A stretch of 29,518 nt of DNA from CAYZUC01 sp964481705 (lineage in GTDB: Bacteria; Bacillota; Clostridia; Lachnospirales; Lachnospiraceae): NCBI GenBank assembly GCA_964481705.1, contig CAYZUC010000031.1, positions 1-29,518 of the forward strand, written 5' to 3'. Both the position numbers and the translations under genes were made by a program. Below the pieces are notes generated by a model, which was given only the letters and a program-made list of their open reading frames with translations, was not told the origin of the DNA and ran no database searches. Each line of letters starts with the position of its first letter. The stretch's first letter is position 1. Below are positions 8,620-17,289 of the stretch, one piece after another.

Positions 8620-9871
8620 AATACATAGAAAGCTTACTATTTTATTCTCGGTAATCAGCTCCCTGATTGTTATTATCATGTCGACCTGTTACCTGTTTAT
8701 TTCCGAAAAACAACTGAATCAAACATCCTTTACTGCCTTTCAAAACGATATGAAAACCCTTACGACAAATCTGGAGAGTCAGAGCGTGATCACCAATGAC
8801 TGGTTGTCCAAAACGGAAGGGTCAGGGAAGTATTTGCTTTCGATTTATGACAACAATGTCGCTTTTTCTTTTAATACATTAACTAAGGCGCCGGAAGATC
8901 AGGAGCTGTTAAAGAATATATACGAGGACTACTTTGCAGACAATCCGACAGATTCTCTCGATCCTTTCTCTAGTACTCATACCGAATTTACCGGTAAGGA
9001 TACCAAACAGGGTAAATATTATGCCTGTATTGCCTGCGTTCCGAAAGTAAATGGACAGCTTACCATGGTGGTTGTTCGCAAGCTTACCGATTTGACAGGA
9101 ACTATTTTTCGCCAGAGAATGCTGTTTGCATCCATCGATATTACATGTTCTCTTGTTATTTTCTTATTTTGTTGGTTTTTTACCGGTTATTTACTTCAAC
9201 CAATTGAGGAAAATCAAAAGAAACAGATGCATTTCATTGCCTCTGCCTCGCATGAGCTTCGCACGCCGTTAGCCGTTATGCTTTCCTCTCTGTCTGCCTG
9301 TGAAAAGGCCGATGAGCAGGAACGAGAAGGCTTCTTCCAAACGATTCGAGAAGAGGGAAATCAGCTTTCCGCCTTGATCGATGACATGCTGACACTCGCT
9401 GCGGCGGATAATCATGCGTGGGTTCTGAAGAAAGAAGAGGTTGAGCTTGACACTCTCCTTCTAAGCTGCTATGAAGCGTTTGATTCGATGGCACACGAAA
9501 AGAAAATCACTCTTTCCATTCAGCTTCCGGAAGATGCGGTCGCTCCCTGTCTCTGTGATCGAAAGAGAATCATTCAAGTCGTATCTATTTTACTTCACAA
9601 TGCGATAAGCTATACTCCATCTGGTGGGGAGATTCATATGTGTTTGTTATCCAATCATGAGATTTCTATTTCCGACACAGGTGTCGGTATTTCAGATGAA
9701 GACAAGCCTCATATTTTTGATCGTTTCTATCGTTCTGACCAATCCCGAGGGGAAAATGGTCACTTTGGTCTTGGTCTATGTATTGCAAAGGAGATTATGG
9801 ACGCACATAAGGGAACGCTTCTTCTAAAAGATAACGTCCCCCATGGCAGCTGTTTTATTTTGCAGCTTTAG
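8609..9871 (+). CDS. Sensor histidine kinase
   Basis: A 420-aa membrane kinase paired with the preceding response regulator. The ATG at 8609 (MFPKIHRKL) is preferred over the upstream in-frame ATG at 8573 because a GGAG lies 6 nt before it and the overlap with the regulator is then only 11 bp. Domains: membrane span at about 9-31; extracytoplasmic sensor of about 140 residues; second span at about 171-195; no clear HAMP domain; HisKA with His215 (ASHELRTP); HATPase with N-box Asn331 (NAISYTPSGG), G1 box DTGVGIS (about 356-362) and G2 box HFGLGL (about 385-390). All catalytic motifs are intact. The gene ends 17 bp inside the 3' end of the convergent transglutaminase-like gene. The signal is not predictable from sequence. 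Confidence 0.94.
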   Translation: MFPKIHRKLTILFSVISSLIVIIMSTCYLFISEKQLNQTSFTAFQNDMKTLTTNLESQSVITNDWLSKTEGSGKYLLSIYDNNVAFSFNTLTKAPEDQELLKNIYEDYFADNPTDSLDPFSSTHTEFTGKDTKQGKYYACIACVPKVNGQLTMVVVRKLTDLTGTIFRQRMLFASIDITCSLVIFLFCWFFTGYLLQPIEENQKKQMHFIASASHELRTPLAVMLSSLSACEKADEQEREGFFQTIREEGNQLSALIDDMLTLAAADNHAWVLKKEEVELDTLLLSCYEAFDSMAHEKKITLSIQLPEDAVAPCLCDRKRIIQVVSILLHNAISYTPSGGEIHMCLLSNHEISISDTGVGISDEDKPHIFDRFYRSDQSRGENGHFGLGLCIAKEIMDAHKGTLLLKDNVPHGSCFILQL

Positions 9872-11786
9872 CAAGTGAAATGCAGTTTTGATAGAAATCA
9901 TGATATTCTTCTTCCTCAATCGTTTGGCGGCTAAATGCTGCCTTTTCTACGATCTTTGGTATTCCATCAAAGAATCTGCGGTACTCCAGAAACAGGTTAC
10001 AGATTGCTTCGTTTCGATCCGGCAAGCAAAAGCCTGCCTGTTTCTTCTTTTTTGTTTTCCACCTTTTGTACCATATCCGTAATAAATATCCGAATAGAAA
10101 TAGTAGAACCAGTCCCACAGATAAGAGTAAGAACCATAACCAACGGGATGGTAAGAATGAGGGTTTCGAACGATGCTCCCTCATGGCACGCTCGAGTGGT
10201 ATGATTGTCGATGGGGACAAATTCTCTTTTTCTCCTGTTGCAGAACCAATGGTGGCTGTTACATCGGAGGGCTGTTCCATAACAGTCAAATAAGGAGGCG
10301 TCACCTCAATCGGAACCCAGCCAATTCCATCCTGATAGATTTCAACCCAGGAATGCGCATTGGCTCCAGTTATCGTAATTTCTTCATATGGCTCCACTCC
10401 GGCAACATCATCGGGGGTCACAAGATATCCTTCCACATAGCGTGCAGGAATTCCATAGTAACGATACATGAGTGTTGCTGCTGATGCATAATGGACATCA
10501 TAGCCTCTTTTTTCATATAATAGAAAGCTCTTTATAAAATCCATATCTGGATTTACGTTTCCGACACTTGTGTCATAAGTCTGATTCGTGTTTAGATACT
10601 CCAATATCTCTTTTTTTGCTTCAAAGTAGGGATAGTGATTCTGACCGTCTGTATCGTATTCTCCAAGTATTTCATAGCATAAATGTCTCATTTCTTCCGA
10701 CAAAGACAAGTCATTCTCATAAACAAAGACATTATAATAGCTTTCTGCTGTCCTAAAATCCCGCAATCGCTCCTCTGTAGTTGCACTGTTTTCATAGGCC
10801 TCCGCAAGCTCCGTATAGCTGCCTACATGATTCCTAAGTGCCGAGAATCCATAGCTGTTTGAGCCAAAAAGGCTTTTGGAAAGACAAGAGAAATCACCAT
10901 TTCGATACACCTTAGCATTTATGTCGGGATTACTCTTATGATAGCCTTCCTCGTTGGCAGAAAGCTCATAAGGCAGATACCAATAGCGGGAAGAAGCCTC
11001 TTTGATCTGTACTTTCGCCTGAATCTCCTGGGTTTCCTCCGGCATGACGATTTTTGCAGCCTCCGCCATTTGTATTTCTGCATGAAAATCCTTCGGCTTA
11101 AGCTCGTAACTTAGTTTTTTCGCAAGATATGTCTTTTCCGAATCTGCCTCATCAAAACCGACTCCGGTATAGGTAGAACCTACAAATCCTCTTAGATAGT
11201 AGGATTCTGGCTGATTCATCATAATCTTCAATGCTGTTTTGTTTGCGTTTTTCCTGCCTCCAAGGTCACGAAAATCACCCTCCGGCAGCATTTTAGGTTT
11301 TCCAAGTTCATACCTCACACTATATATTTCTTTCTCTTCTATGGTCTGAATCCATGAAATGACCCCGAAATGATTCATTGCCATACCCATACCAGTCACT
11401 ACTATGAAGGAAAGCAGCACTCGACTGAACAGAATCTGCCTGGACTCTCCATATCTTTTCCCAAGTGCATGTGTAAGGGAAAAAAGATAGGCTCCCATGA
11501 CCAAAAGACTACCCCCTAATGGAGTGTTCGGAAAAAGATAGAAGACAACTGTCATCAAACCAAATAAAGCCAAATGAACCCATATACTTCTTCCGCGATA
11601 GATCTGTGTGAAAAGGCAAATCAATATTGCTGCACCCAAAATCAACACCGGTGTTATCGTAAGTAAATAATTTTCCGGTGCCACATCTACGAAAAATCCA
11701 GGAAGATACTCGCCAAATCTTCGTCCTATCAGCTCTCGTATGTAATTGAATAAAAGTAAAAACCCGTTTTTCAATCTATTCTCCAT
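9855..11786 (-). CDS. Membrane transglutaminase-like protein with Cys-to-Asp change
   Basis: A 643-aa membrane protein. It has several N-terminal spans (about 40-145), a large extracytoplasmic region with a transglutaminase-like core (about 420-500), a C-terminal span (about 553-577) and a short cytoplasmic tail. The core motif ...RGYDVHYASAATLMYRYYG... matches the family pattern G-[FY]-C-x-H-[FY]-A, but the nucleophile Cys is Asp430. His478 (NAHSWVEIY) and Glu494 (WVPIEVTPPY, the Asp/Glu position) remain. It follows MoxR and DUF58 genes, a combination well known in bacteria where the TgpA-like protein is the third member. Catalysis by the usual thiol mechanism is not expected, so a binding or scaffolding role is possible. 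It is the last gene of the long operon and converges on the sensor kinase gene with 17-bp overlap. Confidence 0.85.
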   Translation of the reverse strand: MENRLKNGFLLLFNYIRELIGRRFGEYLPGFFVDVAPENYLLTITPVLILGAAILICLFTQIYRGRSIWVHLALFGLMTVVFYLFPNTPLGGSLLVMGAYLFSLTHALGKRYGESRQILFSRVLLSFIVVTGMGMAMNHFGVISWIQTIEEKEIYSVRYELGKPKMLPEGDFRDLGGRKNANKTALKIMMNQPESYYLRGFVGSTYTGVGFDEADSEKTYLAKKLSYELKPKDFHAEIQMAEAAKIVMPEETQEIQAKVQIKEASSRYWYLPYELSANEEGYHKSNPDINAKVYRNGDFSCLSKSLFGSNSYGFSALRNHVGSYTELAEAYENSATTEERLRDFRTAESYYNVFVYENDLSLSEEMRHLCYEILGEYDTDGQNHYPYFEAKKEILEYLNTNQTYDTSVGNVNPDMDFIKSFLLYEKRGYDVHYASAATLMYRYYGIPARYVEGYLVTPDDVAGVEPYEEITITGANAHSWVEIYQDGIGWVPIEVTPPYLTVMEQPSDVTATIGSATGEKENLSPSTIIPLERAMREHRSKPSFLPSRWLWFLLLSVGLVLLFLFGYLLRIWYKRWKTKKKKQAGFCLPDRNEAICNLFLEYRRFFDGIPKIVEKAAFSRQTIEEEEYHDFYQNCISLAKAAK

Positions 11787-11811
11787 TCCAGTGCAAATGC
11801 TTTCGTAAGAT

Positions 11812-12681
11812 TTAAAGAAACTCTTCTATCATCTGTGCAGTTGTTCTATGGGAAATCGTACGTTCGCATTTCATAAGCAGAAGGATAATTTCCAAAAGCT
11901 CATCCATAATTGTCACTCGATGGGATTCCATTCTACCTTCATTTCCGTCGTACCACATCAGTCGGCAGGTTTGTCCTCTTTGAATCAGATAAATACAAAG
12001 AGAAAAGAAGTCTGTCAACCGTTCCAATCTCTCTCCTTGCATTTCTGATTCCTCACGGTTGGAATCCGGATAATCCATTGTCTCATAGATCAACACGTTT
12101 TCGTATTCTTCACCGGTTTCAAATTCACGTACACACAATTTGTCATATTTTGCACTTAGCTTGAAATGAATTTGGTGAAGAGAATCACCCGGTACATAAT
12201 CGCGAATCGACAGCATTTCTCCATAATCACTTTTTTCTCCCCGTCGTTCCTCTTCCAGTCTTTCTGACAAAGCCCTTTCGTAGCGTTCTTCTATTCCATT
12301 CCTTATTTCCGGCATAATAACTCGATTCTTTTGAACATTCATCTTTCTGGAGATTCGAGTCGCGGAAAATAAATCATAAAGCGTCAGTCTCTGAATCGTT
12401 ATCTCATAGAATCCAGCCGTCTTATCTTTCATCTCCCATAGTATCAGCTGTTCGTCTCTTGCATTTGCATATCCATACAAGGTATCAAATGCAACAGTTC
12501 CTATTGTACGATTTCGAATTTCCAATTTCAGGCGTAGTCTTGACACGGGAAATATGCTGCGATTTCGAATACATATTCCCTGCTCACAAAATTTTGGTTC
12601 CATTTGCTTAATAAGCATTCCATTTGCTGCCACCTGTAATACTACCCATAGGAAAGCGGACACTACCAAAACACCAATCAT
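11812..12681 (-). CDS. DUF58 domain protein
   Basis: A 289-aa protein with one or more N-terminal hydrophobic segments (about residues 1-23) and the DUF58 signature SIRDYVPGDSLHQIHFKLSA at about 158-177, followed by LCVREFE. DUF58 proteins are partners of MoxR AAA+ ATPases and often resemble von Willebrand A-type folds. At 289 aa it is shorter than the common ~400-aa form and has only one hydrophobic stretch instead of a hairpin. The start overlaps the MoxR stop by 4 bp (ATGA), and a transglutaminase-like gene follows after 25 bp. The function is probably maturation or assembly of an envelope complex (inference). Confidence 0.88.
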   Translation of the reverse strand: MIGVLVVSAFLWVVLQVAANGMLIKQMEPKFCEQGICIRNRSIFPVSRLRLKLEIRNRTIGTVAFDTLYGYANARDEQLILWEMKDKTAGFYEITIQRLTLYDLFSATRISRKMNVQKNRVIMPEIRNGIEERYERALSERLEEERRGEKSDYGEMLSIRDYVPGDSLHQIHFKLSAKYDKLCVREFETGEEYENVLIYETMDYPDSNREESEMQGERLERLTDFFSLCIYLIQRGQTCRLMWYDGNEGRMESHRVTIMDELLEIILLLMKCERTISHRTTAQMIEEFL

Positions 12682-13601
12682 TGCAGCACTTCCGTATCTC
12701 TCAGAATTTCATCAGCGATGATCTCTGCCGTTTTTCCATCTACCTTGGCTTCCATATTCAGAACCAGACGGTGTGATACAACATCTTTGAAAACGGCGTG
12801 AATGTCCTCCGGAGCCACATAATCACTATTTCGGTAATATGCATGCGCTTTCGCCATCCTTGTGAGCGCAAGACTTCCACGCGTACTGATTCCCAGTGTT
12901 ACATAATGATTTTCTCTAGTCGCTCCTATCAGCTCTGTTATGTATTGCAGAATACGATCAGATGTATAGACCTTATTCACTTCCTCCTGCATACGAATTA
13001 AGTCCGTCAAGGATGCCGTCTCATTCACACTCTCGAGCGGTAATTCCTCGGAATGCCCACGCAGAATATTAATCTCACTTTTTTTATCGGGATAACCCAT
13101 TTTCAGTCGAATCAGGAAGCGATCCAGCTGTGAGTCAGGAAGCAGCTGCGTTCCTGCTGCCCCGATCGGATTCTGCGTTGCAATCACATGAAAAGGCTTA
13201 GGAAGCTCATGTGTTTTTCCATCAATCGTCACATGTCCCTCTTCCATAGCTTCCAACAGTGCCGCCTGCGTCTTCGCTGAGGTCCGGTTAATTTCGTCCG
13301 CTAACAGTAGATTTGTCATAACAGCTCCCGGTTTGTAATCCAACACTCCAGCATTTGTATCGTATACAGAAAAACCAATGATATCACTAGGCATCGTATC
13401 CGGTGTAAATTGAACCCTTTGGTAATCCATACCAAGTGCTTTACGAAAGGCTAGAGCCAATGTCGTCTTTCCAACACCCGGAACATCCTCGATCAGGATG
13501 TTCCCATTTGCCAGAAGTGCCATCCATACCTTTTCTATGATTTCATCCTTACCAATGATTGCTTTTCCAACTTCTTTTACAACCTCTATCTTCTGATTCA
13601 T
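12678..13601 (-). CDS. MoxR-family AAA+ ATPase
   Basis: A 307-aa ATPase with Walker A (EDVPGVGKTT, about residues 38-47), Walker B (LLLADEINR, about 98-106) and sensor 1 (ATQNP, 141-145), all typical of the MoxR group of chaperone-like AAA+ proteins. A C-terminal helical lid extends to the end. The ribosome binding site AGAGGAAG lies 3-4 nt before the ATG. It begins 48 bp after the ECF S component with no hairpin terminator between, so it is probably transcribed with the B12 operon. It overlaps the DUF58 gene by 4 bp. MoxR/DUF58/transglutaminase sets act on metal insertion, protein complexes or envelope stability in other bacteria; the client here is unknown. Confidence 0.95.
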   Translation of the reverse strand: MNQKIEVVKEVGKAIIGKDEIIEKVWMALLANGNILIEDVPGVGKTTLALAFRKALGMDYQRVQFTPDTMPSDIIGFSVYDTNAGVLDYKPGAVMTNLLLADEINRTSAKTQAALLEAMEEGHVTIDGKTHELPKPFHVIATQNPIGAAGTQLLPDSQLDRFLIRLKMGYPDKKSEINILRGHSEELPLESVNETASLTDLIRMQEEVNKVYTSDRILQYITELIGATRENHYVTLGISTRGSLALTRMAKAHAYYRNSDYVAPEDIHAVFKDVVSHRLVLNMEAKVDGKTAEIIADEILRDTEVLQ

Positions 13602-13649
13602 TTTCTTCCTCTTTCTCTAAAAGATTTTAATTCAATTGATTTTTTTCAT

Positions 13650-14255
13650 TCATTTGGTAAATATCTGATGCTTTTTATTGATGCGTTCCAATTTCTGTCC
13701 AACGGGTTTTGACAGGATCCACAGGAAAATCACATTGGAAATCATATACTCTATCGTCACAGGAAACGCTGTTACCAATGCAACCAGATATCTTGTAAAG
13801 GTAAAACTTTCTCCAAAGGACAGAACCGTCCAGATATCCATAATCATAGAATAAGCAATTCCAGCAAATGCCCCATAGAGAAAAAGGGGTACTGTTTTAC
13901 GCAGTTCCATTTTCAACACGGGCAGTCCCGCTACGAAACCCAATAATCCCCACGAACACATCTGAAAGGGTGTCCATGGACCCTGACCAAAAAAGAGATT
14001 CGACAACAGCGCCGATAAGGCACCGACCAAAAATCCTGCCTCTCCTCCCATATAGATACCACTTAGGATTACTACTGCTGCCACCGGTTTGAATCCCGGA
14101 ATGAATACAACCACGCGGCCAACAACTGACAGTGCTGTCATAACTGCTATGAGGACAAACCTTCTTATATTACCTTCCTTTTTCTCATATGTCAGAAAGA
14201 ATATTACACAGGCAGCCATCGCAATGGCGAGTGCAATGATATTATAATATCTCAT
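13650..14255 (-). CDS. ECF transporter S component, probable cobalamin/corrinoid specificity
   Basis: A 201-aa hydrophobic protein with about six predicted membrane segments. It is an S component (substrate-binding membrane subunit) of an energy-coupling factor importer: an early AVMTALSVVGRVVVFIPGFKP stretch (position about 34-54), then GIYMGGEAGFLVGALSALLSNLFFG-like glycine/alanine-rich helices, and FQMCSWGLLGFVAG. It overlaps the fused EcfA gene by 14 bp, which makes this a group I ECF system with dedicated modules. The substrate is inferred from the B12 riboswitch about 10 kb upstream and from the DUF4430 and toroid genes; I cannot distinguish cobalamin, cobinamide or another corrinoid, nor assign it to CbrT or CblT from sequence alone. 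Confidence 0.85.
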   Translation of the reverse strand: MRYYNIIALAIAMAACVIFFLTYEKKEGNIRRFVLIAVMTALSVVGRVVVFIPGFKPVAAVVILSGIYMGGEAGFLVGALSALLSNLFFGQGPWTPFQMCSWGLLGFVAGLPVLKMELRKTVPLFLYGAFAGIAYSMIMDIWTVLSFGESFTFTRYLVALVTAFPVTIEYMISNVIFLWILSKPVGQKLERINKKHQIFTK

Positions 14256-15867
14256 TTCCCACCGCCTTACTATCGTTCAAAGCCTTACCCTGCAGTACCT
14301 GTACAACCTGATCTACCGTAACCACATTCCCAAGCAGGTCTCCTGACATACGATTTGCCGCAGTTGTATAGTAATGGTTTCCACCAAAGAATTCTTCCGG
14401 CGTACCCTCTGCAATAACCTCTCCGTCAAAGAATAATCCGCACCGATCAGAAGTCTCTGCTGCAAATTCGACATCATGCGTCACCATTAGAATCGACATC
14501 CTTTTCCGTAATTCAAAGAAAATGCTACGAAGCTCATATTTAAACAACGCATCCATACCCTTGGTGGGTTCATCTAACAGTAAAATCTCCGGCTCGCATA
14601 AAAGAATCTTACCTAATGCACATTTCTGCTGTTCTCCACCACTTAAGTCAAAAGGATGTCTGGTAAGAAGCTCTGAGATTCCAAGCAGCTCTGAGATTTC
14701 TTTTATATTCTCTTCCGTGGCGTTTGGGATCTCTTTAAAATCTTCCATAACGCTCATTTTTACAAATACGGTTGTTGGATCCTGTGGCAGCATGACACAT
14801 TTTTTCTTCTTTTCAATTTTCCCTTTATAAATAGGTCGAATTCCCGCAATACATCCCAATAGTGTCGTCTTTCCTGCTCCATTTCCTCCAAGAATACTGT
14901 AAATCTCATGTTCAAATAGAGTAAGCTTGATTCCAGTCAGAATATCCGGTGTGTCACGATGATAACGAAACCAAATATTTTTTACCTGTAAAACGGAAGA
15001 TGCTCCCTTCGATGTACGTTCTTTCACTGTTTCCACGCTTATCGGCTTGATTTGATGCTTTTTGCAGTACCCCTTTACGTATTCTCTGCCTTCACGTACG
15101 GTTAATGGGATCCTTAAGTCTTCTTTCTCTTTTAGACCTAGAAAGATCTGTATCGAAGCCGGCAATGCCTTTCGCATGGCTTCACTATCCTTTTGTTCCT
15201 GTATCCCTTTAACAATACTTTCGGGAGTTCCCTCCAGCATTTTTTCTCCCTTTTCCATCTGGATGCATTGATTTACATAGGGAAAAACCTCTTCCAGTCG
15301 ATGTTCGCTCATCAGAATAGTCAGGCCAAATTCTTCGTTGAGACGATGAAGAAACGCCAGAAAATCAGAAGCCGCAATTGGATCGAGGCGTGAAGTCGGT
15401 TCATCCAGTATTAAAATACTCGGATGCATTGCCATAACGGATGCCAGATTTAGGATTTGCTTCTGTCCCCCGGAAAGAGACGCTGTATCCTCGTGAAACC
15501 AGGAATGAATGCCAAAGAAACAGGATATTTCAGCCACTCTGCGACGGATGACTTCATTTGGCAGACCGAGATTCTCCAGTCCAAATGCCAGCTCATGATA
15601 AACCTTATCCGTCACAATCTGACTGTCCGGATTCTGAAGGACAAAGCCGACTTCGCTATTCGTCTTATATCGGATTTCTCCGGTTCTCTCGCCCTTTGGT
15701 GCCAGTTCTTCTTTTAACAGACGTAGCAGTGTCGTCTTTCCACAACCAGAGGCTCCCGTAAATAGTACAAAATCGCCTTCATTTACAGAAAAGGAAAAAT
15801 CTTTGACCGCTTCCTTTTTACAATCCGGATAAGTAAATGTCAGATTCTGGACCTGAAGTATTTCCAT
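14242..15867 (-). CDS. ECF transporter ATPase, EcfA1-EcfA2 fusion
   Basis: A 541-aa protein with two complete ABC ATPase domains. The first has Walker A GASGCGKTT (about 38-46), signature LSGGQKQ (131-137) and Walker B ILILDEPTS (151-159). The second has Walker A GGNGAGKTT (about 327-335), signature LSGGEQQ (408-414) and LLLDEPTKG (429-437). Both look catalytically complete. In most Firmicutes the two ATPases are separate genes shared by many S components; the fusion and the neighbouring EcfT and S genes indicate a dedicated transporter. It overlaps EcfT by 28 bp and the S component by 14 bp. Confidence 0.95.
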   Translation of the reverse strand: MEILQVQNLTFTYPDCKKEAVKDFSFSVNEGDFVLFTGASGCGKTTLLRLLKEELAPKGERTGEIRYKTNSEVGFVLQNPDSQIVTDKVYHELAFGLENLGLPNEVIRRRVAEISCFFGIHSWFHEDTASLSGGQKQILNLASVMAMHPSILILDEPTSRLDPIAASDFLAFLHRLNEEFGLTILMSEHRLEEVFPYVNQCIQMEKGEKMLEGTPESIVKGIQEQKDSEAMRKALPASIQIFLGLKEKEDLRIPLTVREGREYVKGYCKKHQIKPISVETVKERTSKGASSVLQVKNIWFRYHRDTPDILTGIKLTLFEHEIYSILGGNGAGKTTLLGCIAGIRPIYKGKIEKKKKCVMLPQDPTTVFVKMSVMEDFKEIPNATEENIKEISELLGISELLTRHPFDLSGGEQQKCALGKILLCEPEILLLDEPTKGMDALFKYELRSIFFELRKRMSILMVTHDVEFAAETSDRCGLFFDGEVIAEGTPEEFFGGNHYYTTAANRMSGDLLGNVVTVDQVVQVLQGKALNDSKAVGNEIL

Positions 15868-16721
15868 AAGATTTTATCCTCACTTTCTATTCCTGCCGGA
15901 AGCAGCATAAAAATCATGACTGTAAATGTCTCAAGAATGCTTTTTTTATTCATGGTGAATCCCTTTATTTCTGGGTAATACGTCACATGAAAGATTCCAT
16001 TCAAATAAGCTAATAGGAAGCCGAGTGTTGTGACCACAAGCAGCCCCAATGCAACTCCATCTTCTCTTCGAAACCGAAACAGTGTGAAGTTTGTCCGCTT
16101 TTTCCTTCCATATCCTCTTGCTGACATAGAATCAGCGGTATCTACTGCATTTTCGATAGCCCATCCTAACACACTGTCAATGGTACGTAATCCTCCAAGA
16201 AGCTTGTCTGCAAGACCTGCATTCTGATAAATTCCCATGCATTTTTGTGCGTCCCGAACCTTTCTCACCTGCCGCCTGTACAACGGAATAAATCGAATTG
16301 CCATAGAAATCGTCAAGGACAGTCTGGGTAATGCTTTACCAAATAAATACAAGAATTTGTCGGTCGTCATAATCAATTGATAGCATTTGCACCAAAACAA
16401 GACGGAGATAATCATGGTTGCGACCATCGCGCCATACACGATAGATTCAAACGTCACCGCCTGATCGTTCAAATAAAAGAGAATGGTTTTTCCTTTATGG
16501 GAAAAGAGTGGGTTGGTCAGCGTAAAAAGCAAGAATAATAAGGTATAAAATACGATATCCTTCCACAAGACTTTTGGTCTCACAAGCAGGCTGTAAAATA
16601 AAATGGCACCAAAAAGAGACGGTATTAATACCAGTGGATGAAGAAAGAACATAGATAATAGCATTACGAAAAGAAAATAGCAGAATAAAACACTTGGATG
16701 AAATTGTCCAAATCTATTCAT
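15840..16721 (-). CDS. ECF transporter transmembrane component EcfT
   Basis: A 293-aa membrane protein with about five spans and the EcfT coupling-helix signature SARGYGRKKRT (Ala-Arg-Gly at 201-203), which docks into the ATPase. It links the S component to the fused ATPase. The start overlaps the preceding DUF4430 gene by 8 bp and the end overlaps the ATPase gene by 28 bp, so translation of the whole cassette looks coupled. A second family motif, the earlier ALPRLSLTISMAIRFIPLY segment (about 130-148), is also present. Confidence 0.93.
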   Translation of the reverse strand: MNRFGQFHPSVLFCYFLFVMLLSMFFLHPLVLIPSLFGAILFYSLLVRPKVLWKDIVFYTLLFLLFTLTNPLFSHKGKTILFYLNDQAVTFESIVYGAMVATMIISVLFWCKCYQLIMTTDKFLYLFGKALPRLSLTISMAIRFIPLYRRQVRKVRDAQKCMGIYQNAGLADKLLGGLRTIDSVLGWAIENAVDTADSMSARGYGRKKRTNFTLFRFRREDGVALGLLVVTTLGFLLAYLNGIFHVTYYPEIKGFTMNKKSILETFTVMIFMLLPAGIESEDKILWKYFRSRI

Positions 16722-17289
16722 TGATATATCCTCCTACATCACGGCCAAGATCACAGGTATACACAAACTCCACACGATCCCCATCCTTTAATACATACTG
16801 CGAGCATCCATATCCCGGAAATACATTATTCACACGATACATCCAACCACTTAATGGACCACAGGAATACTCGTACAAATACTGGATTCCCTCTATATAA
16901 ACGCTGTGATACACATTCGCGTCTGCACCTTCAAACTCCAGGGGTATTTTATCATGACGGGCCACTCTTTGCAGTAGGGTAAATGCGGTATCCCCCGGCC
17001 GCAACACATATTCTGCCTCAGGAGATATCATCCCATCCTCCGGCAGATAATCACCCTTTTTCAGTTCCTCGGGTAAGCTCTCCCAATGATTTTTCACGGA
17101 ATCACAACGAATAGAAAGAAAAACTGTCTCGGATTCCTCTGTGATATCATCCAAATGCGCCAGATAATAGTCTTCCTTGGTTTCAAACTTCGTTCCCTTT
17201 ATGACAACAGCAAGAAACAATAGAGCAAAGCCCAAAAGTAAGAGGTCCTTCTTTACATTATTCCATTTCAAACCAGTGCTCTTCCTCAT
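16714..17289 (-). CDS. Membrane-anchored DUF4430 (transcobalamin C-terminal-like) protein
   Basis: A 191-aa protein with an N-terminal signal-anchor (about residues 13-31) and a C-terminal DUF4430 domain (about 97-187). Diagnostic stretch: GPLSGWMYRVNNVFPGYGCS, then KDGDRVEFVYTCDLGRDVGG. This family (PF14478) resembles the C-terminal beta-domain of animal transcobalamin and intrinsic factor, which covers the vitamin. It overlaps the toroid gene by 32 bp and EcfT by 8 bp, the tightest gene packing of the operon. The ribosome binding site AAAGGGA is 6-7 nt before the ATG. Inferred role: surface binding of a corrinoid next to the ECF importer. Binding is not proven, since DUF4430 also occurs in proteins of unknown ligand. 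Confidence 0.85.
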   Translation of the reverse strand: MRKSTGLKWNNVKKDLLLLGFALLFLAVVIKGTKFETKEDYYLAHLDDITEESETVFLSIRCDSVKNHWESLPEELKKGDYLPEDGMISPEAEYVLRPGDTAFTLLQRVARHDKIPLEFEGADANVYHSVYIEGIQYLYEYSCGPLSGWMYRVNNVFPGYGCSQYVLKDGDRVEFVYTCDLGRDVGGYINE

